Of a stretch of DNA of 15,404 bases, positions 1 through 11,151 are shown piece by piece. The stretch covers positions 11,873-27,276 of the forward strand of contig CAKXBD010000011.1 in assembly GCA_934871445.1 (NCBI GenBank), given 5' to 3'. Under the pieces are notes generated by a model, which ran no database searches, was not told the DNA's origin, and was given only the letters and a program-made list of their open reading frames with translations. The translations under genes and the position numbers were made by a program. This DNA is from an uncultured bacterium. Lineage in GTDB: Bacteria; Bacillota; Clostridia; Christensenellales; Borkfalkiaceae. The stretch's first letter is position 1; each line of letters begins with the position of its first letter.

Positions 1-343
1 GTGTTAGGAGGGTACTTTTTCCGATTCCGGGGTCACCGCCGAGGAGCACGAGGGAGCCCCGCACGATTCCTCCGCCGAGCACGGTATCAAATTCTCCGAT
101 CCCCGAGGAGACTCTCTTGAATTTTTCGTAACCGACTTTGGAGAGGGGGAGGGCTCTCGTTCCGCCGCCCATATCGGAGAGGGCGGGGCGGGAGGATTTT
201 TTTGCACTTTCTGCGGGTTTGATCAGTTCCTCCTGCATGGTGTTGAAGTTGCCGCAGCCGGGGCACTTTCCCAGCCATTTGGGGGCAGTGTACCCACATT
301 CGACGCAGACGAACTGCGAAGTCGGCGCTTTGGATGTAGCCAT
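1..343 (-). CDS. radA: DNA repair protein RadA/Sms, N-terminal part (cut by window edge)
   Basis: RadA is a RecA-like ATPase that promotes branch migration during homologous recombination. About 114 of the roughly 450 residues usual for the family are visible; the 3' end lies beyond base 1. Reading leftward from ATG 343-341 gives a four-cysteine zinc finger (C13, C16, C27, C30) in the typical RadA setting FVCVECGY...KCPGCG. A linker follows with the family phrase SSGIGEFDTVLGGG, then a Walker A motif GDPGIGKST with K109 and S110. The start is supported by a Shine-Dalgarno TAAGGAG at 354-360, about 10 nt upstream. It lies 43 bp behind ispDF on the same strand and is probably the third gene of the rqcP-ispDF-radA operon. 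In Bacillus, radA also sits near ispD and ispF, though disA, normally between them, is missing here. Identity is secure. Confidence 0.95.
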   Translation of the reverse strand, partial: MATSKAPTSQFVCVECGYTAPKWLGKCPGCGNFNTMQEELIKPAESAKKSSRPALSDMGGGTRALPLSKVGYEKFKRVSSGIGEFDTVLGGGIVRGSLVLLGGDPGIGKSTLLT

Positions 344-386
344 AAAATATTTTCTCCTTAACGGCGGCTGCACACATGCGCACCCG

Positions 387-1895
387 TCAGATTGTCCTTA
401 ACAGCACATAGGCGTTTACGGTAATTCCCTTGCCTTCCCCGACGTAACCCAATCCCTCGTTAGTACCGGCGGAAACGCCGACGGCGGAGCAATCGAGTCC
501 GAGCGCCCGCGCGAGCGAGCTCTTGATTTGGTCGATGAATTTTGCGAGTCGAGGTTTTTCCGCCTGAACGGCGACGGAAAGGTTTTTGGGAGCGAATCCT
601 TCCCTTGCAATCAAAGACCTGACCTCCCGAAGCATCTGCATGGAATCGGCATCCCGCCATTTTTCGTCCTTGTCGGGGAAATAGTGTCCGATGTCTTTCA
701 GTCCCGCGGCGGAAAGCAATGCGTCCATGACGGCGTGCGCGAGTACATCTCCGTCGCTGTGCGCGACGAGCCCGCTTTCGGAGGGGATTTTCACTCCCGC
801 GAGGAGAATGAAATCCTGTTTTTTCCCGAAAGCGTGAGTATCCACGCCGAACCCCGCCCGCGCGCAGTTGTCGGAGAAATCTTCGGGAAACGTGAGCTTT
901 TTGTTTTCCCGCGAGCCCTCGCATAAGCGGGGCGCGCCGATAAAGGCGGCGTATACGGAGGAATCGTCGGTATACGTCCCGCCTTCTTTTTCCGCCGCTT
1001 CGTAAGCGTGCCGAAGTTCTTCGGTATAGAACCCCTGCGGAGTCTGTAAAGCGAATACCTTGTCCCGCGGCGGCACGGCGCCGATATATCCGTTTTCCGA
1101 AACCGCGACGGTATCTACCGCGGGAACCGCGCAGATACCGCTTCCGAATCGGGATACGCTGGAAATGCACTCCGAAATGATTTTCTCGGAGACAAAGGGG
1201 CGTGCGCCGTCGTGTACGAGCACGATTTCCCCCGTCGCGGCTTTCAGGGCGCCTCGGACGGAATCCGACCGCGTTTTTCCCCCGAGCACGACTCTCGTGC
1301 GCGGAAAACGAGCGCAGAGCGCGGAGATTTCCTCGAAATCCGTCTCCGAAGCGGTCACGAGGATTTCCGTCACGGCGGGAATGTCAAATGCGGAAATCGT
1401 CTTTTCGAGCACGCACCCTTTCAGAACCCCGCCCGCTTCTTCCGCCCGTCCGTCCGTTCCGTCCGTCCATCTGTTCGTTCCGTCTGTCCGTCCGTCCGTT
1501 CGTTCCGTCCGACCATCCGCTCGTATCGGTTTGTCCGTTTGAGCCCTTCCGTCCGCGTTGCCCGTTTGTTCGTTCCGTCCGTTTACGTTTACGTCGTCCG
1601 TTGCGCTCGCGCCTTCCTCGGTTCGGAAATTTCTTTCCGTCGTGTCCGCCGAGCCGTCTTTACCTTCCGTCCGCGTTGCCCGTTTGTTCGTTTCGTCCGC
1701 CCGTTCGCATTGTCCGCTCATGCGTTCCATCCGTCCGTTTTCGGCTGTTTTTTCCCGTTTTGTCTCGTTTTTTGCCGAAGCAGATACTCCCCCGTAAAGC
1801 GGCGCAAATAATTTATTCCCGTTCATTCCGGCGCGTTCGCCCTTTCCCGCGGCGCAGATGATAGCGGTCACGGAGGGAGAGGAAAGGGGAGTCAT
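387..1895 (-). CDS. ispDF: Bifunctional IspDF with a large repeat-encoded insertion
   Basis: A 502-residue fusion of two MEP-pathway enzymes. IspD (residues about 9-340) makes CDP-methylerythritol from MEP and CTP; IspF (about 347-502) cyclises the phosphorylated product to MEcPP. IspD residues visible are AAGKGER (15-21), K28, HDGARP (228-233), D261-T262, R277 and K333, matching the E. coli CTP- and MEP-binding residues. IspF shows D352, H354 and H387 (zinc ligands), AHSDGD (378-383), DIGHYFPDKD (401-410) and the C-terminal GLGYVGEGKGI loop. The two domains join with almost no linker. Residues about 37-158 are a low-complexity T/D/G/R/E/N-rich insertion exactly where other IspD proteins pass in a few residues from the KQYL-type motif to the VLEK helix. 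ATG overlaps the rqcP stop (ATGA), with GAGG about 10 nt upstream, so the two are translationally coupled. Both active sites look intact; whether the insertion affects IspD activity is unknown. Confidence 0.93.
   Translation of the reverse strand: MTPLSSPSVTAIICAAGKGERAGMNGNKLFAPLYGGVSASAKNETKREKTAENGRMERMSGQCERADETNKRATRTEGKDGSADTTERNFRTEEGASATDDVNVNGRNEQTGNADGRAQTDKPIRADGRTERTDGRTDGTNRWTDGTDGRAEEAGGVLKGCVLEKTISAFDIPAVTEILVTASETDFEEISALCARFPRTRVVLGGKTRSDSVRGALKAATGEIVLVHDGARPFVSEKIISECISSVSRFGSGICAVPAVDTVAVSENGYIGAVPPRDKVFALQTPQGFYTEELRHAYEAAEKEGGTYTDDSSVYAAFIGAPRLCEGSRENKKLTFPEDFSDNCARAGFGVDTHAFGKKQDFILLAGVKIPSESGLVAHSDGDVLAHAVMDALLSAAGLKDIGHYFPDKDEKWRDADSMQMLREVRSLIAREGFAPKNLSVAVQAEKPRLAKFIDQIKSSLARALGLDCSAVGVSAGTNEGLGYVGEGKGITVNAYVLLRTI
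1422..1787 (-). repeat. Degenerate CGTC/CGTT-type repeat tract inserted in the IspD domain
   Basis: On the plus strand this stretch is dominated by imperfect copies of CGTC, CGTT and CGTTCCGTC words, densest at 1441-1515. It encodes residues about 37-158 of IspDF on the minus strand, giving phrases such as TDGRTDGT and RADGRTERTDGR. A tetranucleotide array (GACG)n yields the same Gly-Arg-Thr-Asp-type peptide in every frame and has no stop codons, which explains why all frames on both strands stay open here. The borders are inferred by comparison with ordinary IspD, where only a few residues occupy this loop, so they are uncertain by about ten residues. Confidence 0.8.
1545..1699. repeat. 37-bp direct repeat pair within ispDF (copies 1545-1581 and 1663-1699)
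   Basis: The two 37-bp copies differ at one base and start 118 bp apart. As 118 is not a multiple of three, they are read in different frames of the same ORF. The copy at 1663-1699 encodes ADETNKRATRTEG, and the copy at 1545-1581 encodes NGRNEQTGNADGR. This indicates recent DNA-level duplication in a segment where the exact peptide is under little constraint. Confidence 0.85.
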
Positions 1896-2137
1896 TGGGG
1901 GATTACCTCGTAGAGGGAGGCGGCGTCCTCCTTTTTTACGACTTCTTTAACGTCGAGGATGCGGAATTTGAGGGTTCCCGAAGCGTAGAGGATTTCGACT
2001 ATGTCGTCGGGCTTGACGGAAGCGGAGGGTTTGGCGGGCTTGCCGTTGAGGAGTACCTTGTCGGCGCCGCAGGCTTCCTGAGCGACGGTGCGGCGTTTGA
2101 GGATTCTGGAAACTTTCAGAAATTTGTCGATTCTCAT
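1892..2137 (-). CDS. rqcP: RNA-binding S4-domain protein RqcP (YabO family)
   Basis: An 81-residue protein consisting almost entirely of one S4 RNA-binding domain: MRIDKFLKVSRILKRR at the start, VLLNGKPAKPSASVKPDD in the middle, and KKEDAASLYEVI at the end. All three parts match Bacillus YabO/RqcP closely, including length. In Bacillus this protein binds obstructed 50S subunits and stabilises the peptidyl-tRNA while RqcH adds C-terminal alanine tails to stalled nascent chains. ATG is at 2137-2135, with only a weak AGG-type ribosome site about 10 nt upstream. It is the first gene of the minus-strand operon, and its TGA overlaps the ispDF ATG by four bases. No convincing minus-strand promoter was found upstream. 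A generic Hsp15-like S4 protein is the alternative name, but the overall match favours RqcP. Confidence 0.88.
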   Translation of the reverse strand: MRIDKFLKVSRILKRRTVAQEACGADKVLLNGKPAKPSASVKPDDIVEILYASGTLKFRILDVKEVVKKEDAASLYEVIPQ

Positions 2138-2194
2138 AGAAATTTGACCTGTTTTGTCCCTTTTGAAAAATAAAAAAAATTAGTTGAAGAGGTA

Positions 2195-2228
2195 GGGCAA
2201 AAATCGCTTGACATCTTTTCTTTTGCCC
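2195..2228. promoter_or_regulatory. Inverted repeat flanking the -35 box of the rpoBC promoter
   Basis: GGGCAAAA at 2195-2202 and its perfect complement TTTTGCCC at 2221-2228 are separated by 18 bp that contain the -35 hexamer. The right arm sits in the -35/-10 spacer. The dyad is upstream of the expected plus-strand transcript, so for rpoBC it would act at DNA level as an operator. In a minus-strand rqcP leader it would instead form an 8-bp hairpin. No regulator is identified. Confidence 0.5.
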
Positions 2229-2236
2229 GTTATAAT
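2208..2236 (+). promoter_or_regulatory. Consensus vegetative (sigma-A type) promoter of rpoBC
   Basis: TTGACA at 2208-2213, a 17-bp spacer and TATAAT at 2231-2236: a perfect match to the housekeeping consensus with optimal spacing. It predicts a start near 2243 and a leader of about 190 nt before rpoB. No ribosomal-protein gene lies between it and rpoB. Confidence 0.85.
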
Positions 2237-2239
2237 TTA

Positions 2240-2254
2240 ATAATGTATCATTAT
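2240..2254. promoter_or_regulatory. Perfect 6-3-6 palindrome over the predicted transcription start
   Basis: ATAATG at 2240-2245, TAT, then CATTAT at 2249-2254. It begins four bases after the -10 box and covers the predicted start site, the position of a classical repressor operator. It is AT-rich and short, so chance remains possible. Confidence 0.4.
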
Positions 2255-2431
2255 GCTTACTATGGCGTATTGCCCCCTGCGGCAAACAAGCATTACGGTA
2301 ATATTATATCCGAAAGCGGCCGAAAAGTAAAGCGAACGACGCAAAATAACGCAAAATTTCGATTTTTATCGATGAAAAGATATACTCGGTAGATCGGCTG
2401 AAAAAATAGTTAAGGAGCAACGAATCAACCG
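2243..2431 (+). other. Untranslated leader of the rpoBC transcript
   Basis: The predicted start site and rpoB are separated by about 190 nt with no supported ORF. The stretch contains a small hairpin TTGCC-CCCTGC-GGCAA at 2270-2285 and a weak one, TCGAT-TTTT-ATCGA, near 2360-2374. The Shine-Dalgarno AAGGAG is at 2412-2417, unusually 14 nt from the ATG. I recognise no riboswitch or L10-type binding structure. Confidence 0.45.
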
Positions 2432-6454
<4,023 letters not shown>

Positions 6455-6475
6455 TCGGAGGAAACAGAAAGGTAT

Positions 6476-9400
6476 ATGTACGAATTAAACGATTTCAATT
6501 CTATTCAAATCAGCATAGCGTCTCCGGAAAAAATCAGAGAATGGTCCTACGGCGAAGTGACGAAGCCCGAAACGATAAACTACCGTACCCAGAAGCCCGA
6601 GCGCGACGGTCTTTTCTGTGAAAAGATTTTCGGGCCGATGAAGGATTGGGAGTGTCATTGCGGGAAGTATAAAAGGGTTAAATATAAAGGGCATATCTGC
6701 GAAAAATGCGGGGTAGAGATCACCCGTTCCAAGGTACGCCGCGAGAGAATGGGACATATCGAGCTTGCGGCGCCCGTCTCTCATATCTGGTATTTCAAGG
6801 GCGTGCCCTCCAAGATCGGTCTTTTGCTGGACATGGGGCCCAAGCAGCTCGAACAGGTCATCTATTTTGCTTCCTATGTGGTCCTCGATCCGGGCAAAGT
6901 CAGCGAGCTTTCGTATAAGCAGGTCATCAACGACAAGCAGCTCCGCGAGATTGAGGAGCGCTTCGGCGACAGCTCGGTGACGGGCCTGAAAGTCGGCATG
7001 GGCGCGGAATCCATTCGCGAGCTTTTAATGGCGGTGGATCTCGAAAAGGAAAGCGAGGAATGTAAGAAAGTCATCGGGGAGAATCCGACGGGCCAGAAAG
7101 CGGTCAAGGCGATCAAGCGCCTCGAAGTGGTGGAATCGTTCAGAAAGAGCGGCAACCGCCCCGAATGGATGATTCTTACGGTGCTTCCGGTGATTCCTCC
7201 CGATATCCGTCCCATGGTGCAGCTCGACGGAGGCAGATTTGCCTCGTCGGACTTGAACGACCTCTACCGCCGCGTCATCAACCGCAATAACCGCCTGAAA
7301 AAGATGATGGAAATCGGCGCGCCGGATATGATTATCAAGAACGAAAAGCGCATGTTGCAGGAAGCGGTGGACGCGCTCATCGATAACGGCCGCCGCGGCA
7401 AGCCTTTGAGCGGCCCCTCCAATCGGGAGCTCAAATCCCTTTCGGGCATGCTCCGCGGCAAGCAGGGACGTTTCCGCCAAAACCTTCTCGGCAAGCGAGT
7501 GGACTATTCCGGCCGTTCGGTTATCGTCGTCGGGCCCGAGCTGAAAATTTATCAGTGCGGTCTTCCTAAGGAAATGGCGATCGAGCTTTTCAAGCCGTTC
7601 ATCATGAAGCGGCTGGTAGAAAGCGGTCAGTGCCATAACATCAAGACGGCAAAGAGAGCGGTCGAGAAAGCGAAGGACATGGTCTGGAACGTTTTGGAAG
7701 ACGTCATCAAGGATCACCCCGTGCTTTTGAACCGCGCGCCGACGCTGCACCGCCTTTCCATACAGGCGTTCGAGCCCGTGCTTATCGAAGGTCGTGCGAT
7801 TAAGATTTCCCCGCTCGTCTGCGGCCCGTTCAATGCGGACTTCGACGGCGACCAGATGGCGGTACACCTTCCTTTGAGTATCGAGGCGCAGGCGGAGGCC
7901 CGCTTCCTCATGCTTTCGGCGAATAATATTTTGAAACTTGCGGACGGGAAATCGGTCATGTCCCCGACGCAGGATATGATTATCGGCGCGTACTGTCTGA
8001 CCATCAAGCGCAGGGAGGAGGGCAAGAAGTACGACGAGCAGGGCCGTCCCGACGAAAACGGGGAGGTATATATCCCGCCCGTGTACTCGTCCGAGAACGA
8101 AGCGATTTTGGCCTATCAGACGAAGGTCGCGCACGAGCAGGACGAAATGTATTTGAAGCGCGTCGTGGAGCTTCCCGACGGCAAATTCGACGATTTGTCT
8201 TTGCCGTATACCTGCCCCGTGGATAATAAGGCGGGCGAGACGCCTATCAAAGAAGCGACGGTTCGCTTGAACGAAAAGACGGGCAAGCGCGAGGTCATCG
8301 GCATCATCAAGACGACGATCGGGCGTTTGATTTATAACGACGGGCTTCCTCAGGATTTGGGCTTTGTCAAGAGAGATACGCCGGAATCTTATTTGCGGCT
8401 GGAACTCGATACGGAATTTATCGGCAGCGCGAGGGCGATCGGCAAGAAGCACCTTTCGAGAATCGTCGAAGCCTGCTTCAAGACGGGCGCGGCGCCCAAG
8501 GCGTCGTATGTTCTCGACGCTATCAAGGAGCGCGGCTATAAATATTCGACTCTGGCGGCGCTCACGACGTCGGTATTCGACATGAAGATACCTCCCGAAA
8601 AGGCGGAAATCGTAGACCATGCGGAAGCGGAGGTTTCCAAAATCGCGAAGAAGTACGCGCGCGGACTTTTGAACGAGGAGGAGAGGTATCTCGCCGTCAT
8701 TTCTCAATGGGATAACGCGACGGATAAAGTGGCGGGACTGTTGAAGAAGCAGGGCGAGGATGATAAATTCAACCCTATTTGGATGATGGCGGACTCCGGC
8801 GCCCGCGGCTCTATCGACCAGATTAAGCAGCTTTCGGGCATGCGCGGACTCATGGTCAACCCGCAGGGTAAAAAGATTGAAGTTCCCGTCAAATCCTGTT
8901 TCAGAAACGGGCTTTCCGTTTTGGAATATTTCATTTCGTCGCACGGCGGAAGAAAAGGTTTGACGGATACGGCGCTGAAAACGGCCGACTCGGGTTATCT
9001 TACCCGCCGTCTCGTGGATGTCTCGCATGAAATCATCGTCCGCGAGGACGACTGCTATGCAGGCAGAAAGCCGCAGGGCATGAAGGTCAAGGCGATTTTC
9101 GGTGCAGACGGAAGAGAAATCGAGAGCCTGAAAGACAGATTGACGGGGCGTTTTGCGGCGGAGGACGTCGTAAATCCCGAGACGCACGCAATTCTCGTCG
9201 GACAGAACGAGTTCATTACGGAAGAAAAAGCGAAAGAAATTTGCGACGCAGGCGTTACGGAGGTTTCCATTCGCAGTATTTTCACCTGTTCTTCCCGCGT
9301 GGGTGTCTGTGCGAAGTGCTACGGCAAGAACATGGCGACGACGCTTCCCGTGCAGGTAGGCGAAGCGGTCGGAACGATTGCGGCGCAGTCTATCGGCGAG

Positions 9401-10330
9401 CCGGGCACGCAGCTCACAATGCGTACCTTCCATACGGGCGGTATCGCGGCTACGGGCGACATCACGCAAGGTCTGCCCCGCGTCGAGGAACTTTTCGAGG
9501 TCAGAAAACCCAAAGGCTGCGCGACGGTTTGCGAAGTCGAAGGCATCGTAGATATCGACAATTCGGATAACCTCAACCATATCAAGGTCAAGGACGAAGC
9601 CACGGGCGAAGTAAAGAAGGAATACGTTCTTCCCTTCAACGCGGAGGTAAAGGTCAAGAAAGGCGATAAAGTGACGCCGGGCGTACTTCTCAATTCGGGA
9701 AGCGTGTATCCCCAAGACATTCTGCGCGTGCAGGGCGTCAAGGGCGTTCAGGATTATATTCTCGAACAGGTGCAGTCGGTATATCGTTCTCAGGGCGTCG
9801 ATATCAACGATAAGCATATCGAAATCATCGTTCGCCAAATGCTGAAAAAGGTCAGAGTGGAAAGCTCTGGCGACACCGATTTGCTCCCCGGCGAGCTGGT
9901 AGACATGACGACCTTCCAGGACGAATGCGGCAAAGCGATGGCAAAGGGCGGCGCGCCCGCTCTTGCGAAGCGCGTGCTGTTGGGTATCACGAAGGCGTCG
10001 CTGGCGACGGACAGCTTCCTGTCCGCGGCGTCCTTCCAGGAAACGTCGAGGGTGCTCACGGAAGCGGCCATCCGCACCAAGAGAGATTATCTCGTTGGCC
10101 TGAAAGAAAACGTCATTATCGGTAAACTCATTCCCGCGGGCACGGGCATGAAAGACTATAAAAATCTTTCCCCGCAGTTCGTGGGCAGCTATAAGGAATC
10201 GACGGCGAACGTTTCCGACGAAATGGCAGCGGTCGGCTATGATAAGCCCGCCGCGCCTCAGGAAGAACCCGCGGAGACGGCTCCCGCCGCCGAAGCGCAG
10301 GAAGCTTCCGTGGGCGATATTCTCGCCTGA
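6476..10330 (+). CDS. rpoC: DNA-directed RNA polymerase subunit beta'
   Basis: The beta' subunit, 1284 aa, forming the catalytic centre with RpoB. The N-terminal zinc site is C60, C62, C75, C78. The magnesium-binding motif NADFDGD is at 453-459, with D455, D457 and D459 intact. The bridge-helix region carries DSGARGSIDQIKQLSGMRG, and the second zinc site is C860, C938, C945, C948, with the same spacing pattern as E. coli. The trigger-loop block contains MRTFHTGGIAATGDITQGLPR. No large insertion is visible, and the protein ends in a Pro/Ala/Glu-rich extension after PQFVGSYKE. GGAGG at 6457-6461 lies 14 nt from the ATG, as in rpoB, with a second possible site AAAGG at 6468-6472. It is cotranscribed with rpoB and closed by the terminator at 10345. 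Confidence 0.98.
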   Translation: MYELNDFNSIQISIASPEKIREWSYGEVTKPETINYRTQKPERDGLFCEKIFGPMKDWECHCGKYKRVKYKGHICEKCGVEITRSKVRRERMGHIELAAPVSHIWYFKGVPSKIGLLLDMGPKQLEQVIYFASYVVLDPGKVSELSYKQVINDKQLREIEERFGDSSVTGLKVGMGAESIRELLMAVDLEKESEECKKVIGENPTGQKAVKAIKRLEVVESFRKSGNRPEWMILTVLPVIPPDIRPMVQLDGGRFASSDLNDLYRRVINRNNRLKKMMEIGAPDMIIKNEKRMLQEAVDALIDNGRRGKPLSGPSNRELKSLSGMLRGKQGRFRQNLLGKRVDYSGRSVIVVGPELKIYQCGLPKEMAIELFKPFIMKRLVESGQCHNIKTAKRAVEKAKDMVWNVLEDVIKDHPVLLNRAPTLHRLSIQAFEPVLIEGRAIKISPLVCGPFNADFDGDQMAVHLPLSIEAQAEARFLMLSANNILKLADGKSVMSPTQDMIIGAYCLTIKRREEGKKYDEQGRPDENGEVYIPPVYSSENEAILAYQTKVAHEQDEMYLKRVVELPDGKFDDLSLPYTCPVDNKAGETPIKEATVRLNEKTGKREVIGIIKTTIGRLIYNDGLPQDLGFVKRDTPESYLRLELDTEFIGSARAIGKKHLSRIVEACFKTGAAPKASYVLDAIKERGYKYSTLAALTTSVFDMKIPPEKAEIVDHAEAEVSKIAKKYARGLLNEEERYLAVISQWDNATDKVAGLLKKQGEDDKFNPIWMMADSGARGSIDQIKQLSGMRGLMVNPQGKKIEVPVKSCFRNGLSVLEYFISSHGGRKGLTDTALKTADSGYLTRRLVDVSHEIIVREDDCYAGRKPQGMKVKAIFGADGREIESLKDRLTGRFAAEDVVNPETHAILVGQNEFITEEKAKEICDAGVTEVSIRSIFTCSSRVGVCAKCYGKNMATTLPVQVGEAVGTIAAQSIGEPGTQLTMRTFHTGGIAATGDITQGLPRVEELFEVRKPKGCATVCEVEGIVDIDNSDNLNHIKVKDEATGEVKKEYVLPFNAEVKVKKGDKVTPGVLLNSGSVYPQDILRVQGVKGVQDYILEQVQSVYRSQGVDINDKHIEIIVRQMLKKVRVESSGDTDLLPGELVDMTTFQDECGKAMAKGGAPALAKRVLLGITKASLATDSFLSAASFQETSRVLTEAAIRTKRDYLVGLKENVIIGKLIPAGTGMKDYKNLSPQFVGSYKESTANVSDEMAAVGYDKPAAPQEEPAETAPAAEAQEASVGDILA

Positions 10331-10344
10331 CGCATATAGGATAA

Positions 10345-10387
10345 AACCCGTTCCGTATTTTTTGCGGAACGGGTTAATTATTTTTTG
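10345..10387 (+). terminator. Rho-independent terminator of rpoBC
   Basis: A perfect 11-bp stem, AACCCGTTCCG at 10345-10355 and CGGAACGGGTT at 10365-10375, with a 9-nt T-rich loop and a T-rich tail (ATTTTTTG) behind it, 14 nt after the rpoC stop. It also marks the change from GC-rich core sequence to the more AT-rich right part of the window. Confidence 0.92.
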
Positions 10388-10426
10388 AAAATCGAAAAGT
10401 CAGAGAAAACTGTAAGAGGGAAAAAC

Positions 10427-10939
10427 ATGAAAGGAAAAATCAATCTTGTGTTCTCACTTGTGGCATGTTTTGCATTAAGCGCTTGCGATCCGGGCGGATA
10501 CATAATAGATTCAGCTTGCTTAAAAGAGGTTGTGAGTGCGGAGCTGATAGATTATGAAAATCCAAATCAAAAGAAATTTATATCGTGGCTTCCCGATCAT
10601 TTCGATGACCTTAAAGCGTTTGAAAGAGAAAACGTGACCGTCATCGAGCGTTTAGGAAACGAAAAATTATCTGATTTTTTAGAGTCTTTTATCCGGATTG
10701 GTATTTTGGCTAATTATTACGCATACGATTCTCCGAAAGATCTCTGTATAAGGCTGAATTATTCAAACGGCAATTTTTTAATTATCTGGGCCGATTATGA
10801 AGCGCAGAGTTTTCGCGGTTACATAGGCGAGTATCTGGCAGACGGAACAGTTTTATCCTTTTGGGGCTCCTTTGTCTCTTTGTGTTCCTATGAAGACTTG
10901 GTAAATAATTACTTCTCTTATAATCTATCCGTTTCGTAA
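10427..10939 (+). CDS. Putative secreted lipoprotein of unknown function
   Basis: A 170-residue protein I do not recognise. A short basic start and hydrophobic stretch (MKGKINLVFSLVACFALSAC) end in a lipobox L17-S18-A19-C20, so export and lipid anchoring at Cys20 are likely. The mature part is mixed, acidic and rich in Tyr, Phe and Asn, with no repeats, no further membrane segment and no motif I can name. A longer reading from TTG 10385 exists, but ATG 10427 is preferred: AAGAGGG at 10414-10420 is correctly placed and the signal peptide then begins normally. The gene is clearly more AT-rich than rpoBC (about 37% GC in 10561-10620 against about 62% in 7801-7860). It stands alone between the rpoC terminator and a separate promoter, with no clear promoter of its own. 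These points suggest a recently acquired or fast-evolving gene. Confidence 0.75.
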   Translation: MKGKINLVFSLVACFALSACDPGGYIIDSACLKEVVSAELIDYENPNQKKFISWLPDHFDDLKAFERENVTVIERLGNEKLSDFLESFIRIGILANYYAYDSPKDLCIRLNYSNGNFLIIWADYEAQSFRGYIGEYLADGTVLSFWGSFVSLCSYEDLVNNYFSYNLSVS

Positions 10940-10940
10940 T

Positions 10941-10964
10941 TTGGGTAGAGCCTGTTCTGCCCAA
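10941..10964 (+). terminator. Possible terminator hairpin after the lipoprotein gene
   Basis: TTGGGTAGA at 10941-10949 pairs with TCTGCCCAA at 10956-10964 (9 bp, one G-U) around a 6-nt loop, directly after the stop codon. The following sequence is AT-rich but lacks an immediate T run, so termination efficiency is doubtful. Confidence 0.5.
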
Positions 10965-11058
10965 GGTTTAACTTAAATTAAATTTTGATAGGAGCCCTCA
11001 CTTTTGTTTTTTATCGCCATAAAGAGAGTTCCTTTTCCACCTTTTTTTACTTTCGTCC

Positions 11059-11087
11059 TTGACATTTTGGGATAGAAATGGTATAAT
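11059..11087 (+). promoter_or_regulatory. Consensus promoter for the oxidoreductase-glycosyltransferase operon
   Basis: TTGACA at 11059-11064, a 17-bp spacer and TATAAT at 11082-11087, followed by a T tract. The predicted start near 11094 leaves a leader of about 58 nt before the ATG at 11152. Consensus quality implies strong constitutive expression. Confidence 0.85.
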
Positions 11088-11151
11088 TTTTTATGGAAAT
11101 GCAACGTTATAAGGAATAACTTTCTACTTTATAGATATACGGAGGGAGAAT

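Noticed and set aside
1060..1861. Overlapping plus-strand open frames across the ispDF repeat tract
   Set aside because: The repeat words contain no stop codons in any frame, so open frames arise automatically. The minus strand carries the real IspDF motifs on both sides.
387..1895. ispDF as a broken gene or two genes joined by error
   Set aside because: A single uninterrupted frame contains all IspD and IspF key residues in order, and its start is coupled to rqcP.
2241..2300. Minus-strand promoter for the rqcP operon
   Set aside because: Several TA-rich -10-like words exist on the minus strand, but none has a -35 box at acceptable spacing.
7025..9838. 937-codon minus-strand open frame opposite rpoC
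   Set aside because: Same explanation: a codon-usage shadow of rpoC without a recognisable domain or plausible operon context.
10385..10429. TTG start of the lipoprotein gene at 10385
   Set aside because: It lies in the terminator tail without a ribosome site. ATG 10427 has AAGAGGG at proper distance and gives a normal signal peptide.
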